Assembly (NCBI GenBank): GCA_014281115.1
Contig: JACONQ010000005.1
Coordinates: 2,356,001-2,420,000 of the forward strand
Length of the DNA stretch: 64,000 bases
Source of the DNA: Laburnicola sp. R22_1
Lineage: Eukaryota; Ascomycota; Dothideomycetes; Pleosporales; Didymosphaeriaceae
Direction of reading: 5' to 3'
The notes under the pieces are model-generated. The model ran no database searches. It had not been told where the DNA came from and worked only from the letters and a program-made list of their open reading frames with translations. Of the stretch, positions 56,231 to 64,000 are shown piece by piece; within the stretch, counting starts at the first letter, position 1; each line of letters starts with the position of its first letter. A program made the translations under genes and the position numbers.

Positions 56231-56552
56231 TTTATAGCCTTAACTTATATAAAGATACTAGCTATTATTATAGAGTTAAAAACACATTATAATTAAATTT
56301 ACGCATTTAGTACAATTTTAGTAGGGAGAGAAAATCCCAAGATAGTGGTGCCAAGAAATCCCCCAATTTTCGAACATAGCAGATCGGCGACTTCCCCGCA
56401 TCCACCTGCACTTTGAACATGAAGGGCGCGACCAACCACCTCGGAAGAATCCGCTCTTTGTACAGAGCATCCATGATCACATAGTCTCCTATCTTCAGTC
56501 ACATTGTCACGCTGGCTTTTTTCCGTCAATTGAACCCATCGGATACGCAAAC

Positions 56553-57824
56553 ATGCCGCAGAAGCTCAAGGTGGCATCCGCGCAGAGCCGGACCCTCTCC
56601 ACTACAGCTGAAACACTTCGAACACTAGAAGCAACCACACGAAAGGCTTCCGAGCAAGGCGTTGATGTCATTCTGTTTCCCGAAGCGTATTTGGGTGGCT
56701 ATCCACGCACATGTACATTCGGCAACGCTGTGGGAGGACGCACCGACCAAGGACGCGATCAATTTCTGGAGTACTTTCGCGCAGCGGTCGACCTGGGCGA
56801 TACACCTGCCGGCGCCGGGGATGACTGGCTAGAGCGACGACTTGAATTGCCGAAAGGCAAGACGTACCGGGGTGATGGCACCAGAGAAGAGCTTGAGCGT
56901 ATCGCCCACCAGACGGGTGTCTTTGTCGTTACTGGACTAGTCGAACGCTGCGCTGGTACCCTTTATTGTGGAGCAGTTTACGTATGCCCCAAGTTTGGGC
57001 TTCTGGGCAAGAGAAGAAAGGTCATGCCTACGGGTTCTGAGCGCATGATCTGGGGTCAAGGGTCACCGTCGACTCTACGAGCTGTTACGACGGAGATCAA
57101 GGGAGTACGGTTGTGCATGGCAACTGCTATCTGCTGGGAGAATTACATGCCGCTGCTGAGGCAGTCTCTGTATAGCCAGAACGTGAATTTATGGCTTGCG
57201 CCGACTGCGGATGCGCGGGATACGTGGGCGAGTTTGATGAGGACTATTGGCATAGAGGGGAGGTGTGTTGTTGTCACTTCGAATCAATGCGTAAAAAGAA
57301 ATCAGCTGCCTGAGTGGATTACCGGAGGGGTTATCACCAGACCGAAAGAGACAAAGGGGACGCAAAACGCGCAACGGGCGACAGCAGAGCACGGCCATAA
57401 CAAGGCTAGGAGAAGGAGCACTATCACATTTACTGAGGATAAGCACGAGATTTGCTTGCCCGTTAAAGAAGAAAACGCAACCTCTGGCACTGTTCCTTCG
57501 TTGCCAAACGGCGACAGCACAGCGATTGAAGAAGAGTCCGAGCCGCACTCTCCTATCTCTTCCAAACCCCAAGCGCATGCGAACCCTAACGTCACCGGTG
57601 CAGATGATTTCGTCTGTCGCGGTGGCTCTTGCATCATATCGCCCTTTGGTGAGGTTCTCACTGGCCCTTTGTGGGAAGTTGAAGACGAGATGTTGGTTGT
57701 CGAGGTCGATTTCGAGGATTGTGAGAGAGGAAGATTGGATCTAGATGTTTCGGGGAGTTATGGGAGGTTGGATAGTTTCCACCTTGCAGTCGATGGGCTG
57801 GATCTAAACCCGCCGCCGTGTTAA
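56553..57824 (+). CDS. Nitrilase-superfamily amidohydrolase (nitrilase/cyanide-hydratase branch)
   Basis: Single exon, 423 aa, beginning 168 bp outside the AT-rich block. Cytosolic enzymes of this branch hydrolyse nitriles via a Glu-Lys-Cys triad. All three are visible: Glu in [11 protein letters not shown] (~43), Lys in [11 protein letters not shown] (~155) and Cys in [11 protein letters not shown] (~190). The C-terminal block [19 protein letters not shown] is the usual one. Between ~265 and ~350 there is a Lys/Glu/Ser-rich insert ([29 protein letters not shown]) that most nitrilases lack; it may be an unspliced or lineage-specific loop. No frameshifts. Substrate unknown. Being intact beside a heavily mutated block, it appears to have escaped RIP leakage. 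Confidence 0.88.
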   Translation: MPQKLKVASAQSRTLSTTAETLRTLEATTRKASEQGVDVILFPEAYLGGYPRTCTFGNAVGGRTDQGRDQFLEYFRAAVDLGDTPAGAGDDWLERRLELPKGKTYRGDGTREELERIAHQTGVFVVTGLVERCAGTLYCGAVYVCPKFGLLGKRRKVMPTGSERMIWGQGSPSTLRAVTTEIKGVRLCMATAICWENYMPLLRQSLYSQNVNLWLAPTADARDTWASLMRTIGIEGRCVVVTSNQCVKRNQLPEWITGGVITRPKETKGTQNAQRATAEHGHNKARRRSTITFTEDKHEICLPVKEENATSGTVPSLPNGDSTAIEEESEPHSPISSKPQAHANPNVTGADDFVCRGGSCIISPFGEVLTGPLWEVEDEMLVVEVDFEDCERGRLDLDVSGSYGRLDSFHLAVDGLDLNPPPC

Positions 57825-58606
57825 TGAAGGGTTGCATGCCCAGCCCTCAATCACATGTACAGTACTAGGACAAAGGTCTGAGTGTCACGTGTTACCCCAA
57901 GATAAGCAATACTAAGGTCAATTGTACTCATATTTGTTGCTGCGGCTGTAGCACCGGAGAGCAGTGAGAGACAATGTGTACTAGAAGGATTTCTACAACT
58001 TAGCAGAGGTGGTGAAAACTCACAGCCACTATTCTAAGTGCTGCCTTAATAGTACCTCCCATGTTTACGCTTACCGCGCAATCTGAGGACTCGAGCCTGT
58101 TGGAAGTTCCCACACCAAACGCGCAAAAAAAGGGTTGTCGTCATTGGGAATTGAGCCACAGTCTGCCGAAGGGCGCTATGTAGACGAAATACTCAACAAA
58201 AGAGCAAAGAGATAGAGGATGCGCCTTCCACACGAGGTCGCAAGGCAGACAAACTCAGCCATGCATGCGTGCGTCGGATAGAACGACATGATTGGTAGTC
58301 CGCATATGCACTCAGCCCCTCCTCAAAATCAGAGACACAGCCTACCTTGCTTCATTCCTACAAACACCACCCTGGTCCAGTGCGTATCGCACGGCATCAC
58401 ACCAGCACTGTCGCTGCATTCCGCCATTTGACCTTCAACTCTGCTGTGAGGACGGCCATCGAGAAACATACTACACTTGCACAGCGCTCAGCCTTGCCTT
58501 GGATTATAGACGCACCTAAACTACCCTTCTACCTTCACTATCAGGCACAGGGTGCCCAGTGGTTTCTTCCTCTGCAGCCTAAAACTGGTCAACGTTTTCA
58601 AGCGAC
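57825..58606. other. Intergenic
   Basis: Between nitrilase and HET gene. Overlapping short frames at 58292-58700 look non-coding. No gene supported. Confidence 0.4.
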
Positions 58607-60612
58607 ATGGAAGACCTCACCAATAGCCTGCAACCGGCGGAGAAGCCGCTACCCAAGTACCAGTATCAGACGCTCATCTCCCCAGATGCTGTACGGGTAA
58701 TCGTGCTAAAGCCCGCAAATGACTTCGACGCACCTCTTCGTTGCTCAATCATTCAATACAGTCGGTCGGCGGAGTTGGCGAGCACGAACACTGCGCGTCA
58801 TTATTCGACTGTCTCCTACACTTGGGGAGATCAAAACTTTACCCCTCGTATGTGTGGACAGCTCTGGTGACAATGAAACAGAGTCAATGTTGCGCATTGC
58901 ACCCAATGTCGATGGGCTTTTACAACACCTCCGAAAACCTCGCAAGGCTCTGTATCTGTGGTTCGATGCAGTGTGCTTGAACCAGGAGGATGGCGTCGAG
59001 AAGGGGAAGCAAGTGCAGCGCATGGGGGAAATCTACAAAGAAGCTAAGAAGGGCCGCATATGGCTTGGTGACGACGAGAGAGGAGAGGGAGCGCTGGCAT
59101 TCGCCCTCATACGCCGGTTGAATCACAAATACGATACGACTGCTACTGATGAGGCTCTACTTCTAAGTCGCTACAGAAGCCATGGTTCCGTCGGAGGTTG
59201 ATTATTCAAGAAGTGGGCTTAGCTCATCACGCTGTTCTTCATTGGGTCCTTGCGTCAATGGACGTATCGTGGGTAAGTCAGCCAACTTCCGTTGTGCATA
59301 CAAGACGTACGCTTACTGTTCGATTTAACTTCAGCTGGTGGCGATAGTGCCTAAAATAGTGAGACAAGAGTCGCTTTCCAATGTACACTACGGCTGTTCA
59401 ATGTTACTCGCCACAGCGGGAACACTTTCAAGGCCATTAGATATGGTTCTGTCGCTGTGGCAATTCGAGCAGTCAGGGTGCGGAGATCCTAGAGACAGAG
59501 TTGCTGCTCTTATGGGCATGGCACCTGCATGGCAACAATTTCAAATCGATTACGATACGGAAGATTGGAAGACGGTATATGCTCGGATGGCTGCCAATCT
59601 GGTCAACAGACACCCTGCATATGGGCGCCTAATTATTCAACACTTGATCGAGTTCGGATCTGTCGCTTCGGATTTGAGCATCACCGATAAAACTCATGCC
59701 CATTCAAATTCTTGGGTTCCGAACTGGAGCAACAAGCGAGATCTTCTGATGGCATCACTATACACAGACGGCGCATCACGATACACAGATGGCGACCGAA
59801 CCAAGGACAAGATTGTACAAACACTAAAGCACGGGCCGCTGGCGACAATGAGGGAAGAACTTTCCTCAGTATGTGCATGTGCGATGCCGACCGGGGAGAT
59901 GCTCCTGAAACCAAGATTCGGTGTCAATCCAAAAAATGAGGCATTTGGGGTAGATATGATTCTTCAGATTGGGTCGCCCAAATGGAGAATTGAGAGTTTA
60001 GTCGACATTTCGCCTTTTGATGTGACATGCGAAGAACTTGGAGCAACTCTCGGGTCCACCATCGATCGCTTGGGCATGGATCGAGACGATGTCCATCACA
60101 TGGACGATCTGTTCAGCTGTTACGTACACAAGATGCAACTTACCACAGAGGATGCGAATTTCAAGAGTATGCGGTCCTTCTGGCACACAGTCCTGGGACT
60201 AAGTCCCCCATACCTAACTTCTCAAGATGAAATGATTAATAATCTCCGCCGGGTCCGTAATGTGCTGCAGACGTTCTCTCTAATGCATGTTAAACTAGTG
60301 CTACCTATCTCGCAAGACTCCGACAGATATCCCCTGAGCTATGCTCTCGGCCCACGTCACGCTCAACAGGGCGACATTCTTATCCCGTTCCACGAACATC
60401 ATCCGGACGAAGATTTCTTTAGTACACTTTGCGTACGGCCTATCCAACACGAGCAACTGCAAACCAATCTGAGCCTAACCCCAAAAGAAGTTCGTGTAGT
60501 GGGACAAGCTCAGCCAGCGCTTCCATCCGTACGTACACCCGTACACCCGTACAGTAAAGGGAGTCTGTACGGACCAAATCTTGGCGTATTTGGTACGCGT
60601 ACCGTACAGTGA
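58607..60612 (+). pseudogene. HET-domain (heterokaryon incompatibility) protein, frameshifted and 3'-truncated
   Basis: HET proteins trigger incompatibility cell death in filamentous ascomycetes. ATG 58607 leads into YSTVSYTWGD. The frame then shifts by one base at a CCCC run (58842-58845) and resumes with LYLWFDAVCLNQEDG, QVQRMGEIYKEA and IWLGDDE, the core HET motifs. A second shift near 59,175 is needed to reach PWFRRRLIIQEV. A 62-bp intron (59273-59334) joins the long downstream exon with CGDPRDRVAALMGMAP, which then runs open to the hAT element at 60515. The last codons before 60612 are transposon sequence, so the original C-terminus is lost. Two one-base shifts plus the insertion argue for a pseudogene; sequence errors in homopolymers could mimic the first. 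Confidence 0.8.
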
Positions 60613-63600
60613 CCCGTACGTACGGGACCGTATACGGACTGTCATCTGTACGTACGGGACCCGTATACTGAGGGCTGTACGTACGTACGGATCCGTAGAT
60701 TTGGCCGTATATACGGATGTACGGGTCCACTTTTTATAGTGTTTTTTCAGTGTTTTCACACTGAGTATAGTACTTATTGTACTTATCAAATAGCTGACCT
60801 AACAAGGTTGTTAAGGTGACTTTGTACAGCTCCTCTCTTTACCCAATTCTTCTGCAATTGTAGAGCTTCAATATTGCCGCCCTAGAGACAATTTCGGTCG
60901 CTAGTAACTGTCCTCCCTGCCCCGCTAAACGCTCTCTCACAGTCGCATGACGTTGCGGGGATAGACAGGTAATTAAGGGCCATTCGATAGAGAGTGGGAT
61001 ACAACTTAAAACCAACCTGCTCCCACTAGGTAATTAGATTGTCTAGGCGTTTGTTGTTGGTGTTTGCAAAGACAGCGAGGTGTTTATTATAGGTCGCATA
61101 GTAATTGTCGAGCTCGCTCATGCGGGCCTTCTTAGCCTTGTGCTTATAACCCATCATGTAATGGGTGTCAACGGCCAGCGAGTCCTCGTATCGCGACGCG
61201 TAACCGTCAGGTGTCTTCCAGCAAGAAGGAGGCTTGGTCTCTAGCCTCTCGTCGCCTCCTTGCAACGGCTGCTCTAAAAATCGCTCAACGTATAGCTCAA
61301 ACGTCGCCTTCATGTACGACTCCACCTTACGATAATATTTGTTGTCGTGCCGCCATCGCTGCTTGAACCAAGCAATACGTAGTCGCGGGGCGAGGACGGT
61401 GGCGACAGCGTACGGAGACGGCGTGACGTCAAATATTATCCTTAACCAGTATGTGTTGAGCTTTTCAAAACCTTGATTAATACCTCCCTTTAGGAACTCG
61501 TCGTGGCTGTTTTCAAGGGTACGTTTTTCCTCCCTAATCGTCAAGTCAAGGACGTTCAGATTCGTGATCATTTGCCAGATAGAGCCAAAACCAGACTTGC
61601 TTGTGTTGCCCTCAAGTCTTTTTGTCATCTCATAAAATGGCTAGAGCATATCGGCGAGGCTCTTGGCCTGGTCCCATTCGTCAGGCGTGAGACAATCGAG
61701 TGCGGGATTAAAGCCGTCCTCCTCCTCCTCGTCCTCCGCATTATTAACGATGCCCTTTAACTAACGCCATCGGCGGATGAACCGGTCAATGGACTCCTTC
61801 AGCTCATAGCCGCGCACCAGCATGAGGTACACAGAGTGCCACCTCACCCCGCCATCAACAACCAGCGTTAAGGGCGTGAACCAAAGAAGCTCGCCAACGT
61901 CCTCGCGTTGCATCTGCTAGAACGTATGGCGACGCTTGTTGGACGCGTTGATAGCGACGACAAGGTTGTGCAGCCGTCCGACAATGCCGCGACGGCGAAA
62001 TATCGCGAATTGCGACTTGGGTGGTGCGTCGGCTAGGTCGCGCTCAAATTAAGAGACCCCGTCGCCGTATATAATGGCCTTAACAATCAGATTAATGATG
62101 TGTCCCGCGCAGCGTATTCGGTTCTCAGCTGTAAGTTCGAGCTTAAGGAGTACGTTGAGGGCGTTGATAAACGTCGCGTCGTTGTTTGTCGCGTTGTCAC
62201 CCACAAAGCAGCCAAACTTGTCCTAAAACCCATACTCTAACACGACCGCCGCGACGACGGCGCCCTGGTTTTCGCCTGTGTGGTCACCAGAGAGGTTACA
62301 GAAGGCGATAAGGATGTCCTGGTGGACCTTTTGCGCGTCTATATAACAAAGTTAGTAAGTGTACACAACGCCTGGAGCTGGTAGGTATGTACAACTGACC
62401 GACAAAGTGCGCTGTGACGCCAAGAAACGACAGGTAGTTGCTCGACGTCCATATGTCGACGCTGACATGGACAAGAGACTCAGCACCGCGCAGCAGAGAG
62501 GCCACCTCCTCTGTCCTCTCCTCCAGCATGTTTGTAACGTACGCCGCGAGCGTGGTGGGGTTGGCGGGGAGGGCAGCGAGCAGCGAGCGGCGATTCCAGG
62601 TAAGCAGCGCCCTCGTCGCCGGCGAGGTCGCCTCTGCAAAGGACATATCGTTGGTGATAACCCAGTCAACGTAGGCCCTCTGCAACTCCTCCTCTTGCCA
62701 TGGTGCCTTTGACAGGACGCTGTCTGCACCCAGAACACTAATCGCACCTCGAGCGGCGTCAAAAGGCGTCACGACCGCTGGCCCCGCCACCAGACCGCCC
62801 ATCGCTAATATGAAATGGGCCTTTTCTAGGTGTTTTGTTATATGGTGGGTGGACTCCGAAAACTTCGCACAATCGCGCTTCTTTATCTCGTGGCAGTACT
62901 TACACAACCAGACGCGTCTCTCCTTACCGCCAGCGCTGGCGTCGCGAAACACCAAATCCGCGCCGTGATCGTATATAGGCGACCTGGCCGCGCCACCAAG
63001 AAGTTGGCGCTTGTTGACAACGCGATAACCCAGCGCGTCGCCCAGCAGGTGCTGGTGGTACTTATACACGTTGTTCCAGTCGATATCAAAGCGCAGGCCA
63101 ACATTGGATTCGTCCTCAGCGTCGAGGTACGCATGAGGCAGGTTATATGGCAAGCGCGACAAGTCAAGAGAGGACGCGGACGCGGACGCGACGCCGCTCA
63201 AGCCGCTCAAGCCAATTGGCGACTCAGGCGGTGGCGAGGATGCCGGCACCAAGGACACCTGCGACGACAAGGCTGTGGAGACCGTGGACCGTACTGGCTG
63301 TTTACCCAGCCTCTTTAACGCCGCAGAATGATACGGCAACTGCTGCGAGGACGACGACGACGATGCTGAGGCCTGCGACGAGCCCTGAGCTGCTCGCGGT
63401 GGTTGACTGCGCAGGTGGCGATCCATATTGCGCTAAGATAAGACGACAATAATGGCTAGCGGCGACAGCGACGACGTGGTAATGTGGTTGATGGAATTTG
63501 AAACTTCACCGTAACTCACTGTGGGCAGGACGACGACAACAACACACAAGGACGGCATCTTAAGCGAAATCTCTGATCACTAGAGCTCAAAAGTTGACGC

Positions 63601-63838
63601 TGGAAACACAGTGATTTTGGTGTTTTTCGCACTAAAACAACACCAAAACAACGCCAAAACAACACTAAAAAGGGTACCCGTACGTCCGTATATACGGCCG
63701 TATATGGCTGTACGTACGGATCCGTATTGCGACCTTGTACGTACGTACGGGGGCCGAGATGGCTACTTGTATGGTTCCCGTACGTACACCGTACGGATCC
63801 GTACTACGGATCCGTAATACGTACTGATGGAAGCGCTG
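60515..63838 (-). mobile_element. hAT transposon (3324 bp) inserted in the HET gene
   Basis: Ends CAGCGCTTCCATC (60515) and GATGGAAGCGCTG (63838), 13-bp inverted repeats of hAT type. Both subterminal regions (60530-60730, 63675-63830) are packed with GTACGTACGG and ACGGATCCGTA motifs, typical transposase-binding repeats. The expected 8-bp duplication is not exact: AGCTCAGC precedes the left end, while TGCTCAGC occurs 5 nt beyond the right end (63844-63851). Confidence 0.88.
60786..63426 (-). pseudogene. hAT transposase (BED finger, hAT dimerisation domain) with RIP stops
   Basis: Two exons on the minus strand (62400-63426, 60786-62338) with a 61-bp intron (GTCAGT...ATAG). The Ser/Gln/Ala-rich N-terminus is followed by a BED zinc finger (WLCKYCHEIKK, HHITKHLEKAH), the hAT core (VSVDIWTSSNYLSFLG, CNLSGDHTGENQGA, AGHIINLIVKA, GGVRWHSVYLML) and the C-terminal dimerisation block (LNYLSIPATSCDCERAFS). 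After the BED exon, at least seven codons are TAG or TAA; those I checked (YGF*DK, VS*FE, TF*QM, WR*LK, ML*PFYE) fit CAG>TAG or CAA>TAA. There are no frameshifts. Exon 1 is clean. Inactive. Confidence 0.9.
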
Positions 63839-64000
63839 TCTGCTGCTCAGCTATCTCTCTAATACAGCATCTTTCCCTCTGGAGATGAACAAGATATAGA
63901 AGAATATCATCTAGTCTAATAATACGCCATAACCTCCCAACACGATATTCGCATAAAAAAATGGTGTCGCTTTCTCTTTCTGCCTATAATAGTGGGACAA
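63839..64000. other. Right flank of the hAT element
   Basis: Presumably the remaining 3' end or downstream region of the HET gene. Too short to assign. Confidence 0.4.

Larger units (their letters stand above)
41552..56385. mobile_element. 14.8-kb AT-rich unit bounded by inverted repeats (candidate large DNA element)
   Basis: 37-bp inverted repeats, 36 of 37 identical, mark both edges of the AT-rich block: 41552-41588 (starts GATCTGCTATGTTCGAAAA) and its complement at 56349-56385. Weaker matching continues inward for another ~50 bp (TTTTC-CCTACTA...). The composition changes sharply at both ends: ordinary sequence outside, RIP-like AT-rich inside. The block includes a complete Ty3/gypsy element (41846-49302); without it the unit is about 7.4 kb. 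No convincing target duplication was found next to the repeats. The superfamily is unknown. Read as a TIR element with a later gypsy insertion, but a fortuitous duplication at the edges is possible. Confidence 0.6.

Noticed and set aside
60507..60514. Exact 8-bp hAT target duplication
   Set aside because: The bases after 63838 do not match; only a displaced 7/8 match exists.

Overview
The window looks like a chromosome segment of a filamentous ascomycete (Pezizomycotina, most likely a Dothideomycete of the Pleosporales type). The genes carry 47-113 bp introns with GT(A/G)AGT-like donors and CTAAC/CTGAC-like branch sites. The families are typical of such fungi: DUF1996, HET, PTH11-like rhodopsin-fold receptor, maltose-type MFS, MSS51. 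GC-balanced gene islands alternate with AT-rich blocks in which CpA/TpG is strongly depleted and transposon reading frames are cut by CAG>TAG, CAA>TAA and CGA>TGA changes. This is the signature of repeat-induced point mutation (RIP). No tRNA, rRNA or CRISPR array was recognised.

Layout, left to right. 0.4-1.4 kb: broken DHA2-type MFS exporter. 1.7-2.5 kb: secreted/membrane-anchored Ser/Thr-rich protein. 3.1-4.9 kb: a 1849-bp Fot1/pogo-like transposon. 5.4-7.0 kb: MSS51-like gene. 8.2-10.1 kb: maltose-type sugar transporter. 10.3-12.0 kb: a DUF1996 gene with a 160-bp MITE in its last exon and a Tc1-like element 12 bp upstream of its ATG; that Tc1-like element (12.0-15.9 kb) holds a second 1849-bp Fot1-like copy. 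16.9-17.8 kb: short-chain dehydrogenase. 19.4-21.8 kb: F-box-like pseudogene. 21.8-23.3 kb: second DUF1996 gene with a premature stop. 24.5-26.6 kb: another pogo-type element. 28.6 kb: small gene. 29.8-31.4 kb: divergent pair of a Kex2-type repeat-peptide precursor and a DUF3328/UstYa-like protein. 31.8-33.1 kb: dienelactone-hydrolase/SnoaL-like protein. 34.4-35.6 kb: RING protein. 38.7-40.2 kb: PTH11-like membrane protein. 41.55-56.39 kb: AT-rich block bounded by 37-bp inverted repeats and containing a complete 7.46-kb Ty3/gypsy element. 56.6-57.8 kb: intact nitrilase. 58.6-60.6 kb: HET gene with frameshifts, truncated by a 3.3-kb hAT element (60.5-63.8 kb).

Three things stand out. First, the repeat-peptide precursor beside a UstYa-like protein looks like a small, apparently decaying ribosomal-peptide (dikaritin/victorin-type) locus with a Tyr-Pro-Pro-Leu-Arg-Tyr core that I do not recognise. 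Second, the gypsy element carries an extra four-exon gene on the strand opposite to gag-pol, with clean splice signals. Third, a dispersed ~105-bp repeat occurs four times, and two copies have 14-15 bp target duplications, which suggests a SINE-like retroposon. Everything here is read by eye; no database search was run.
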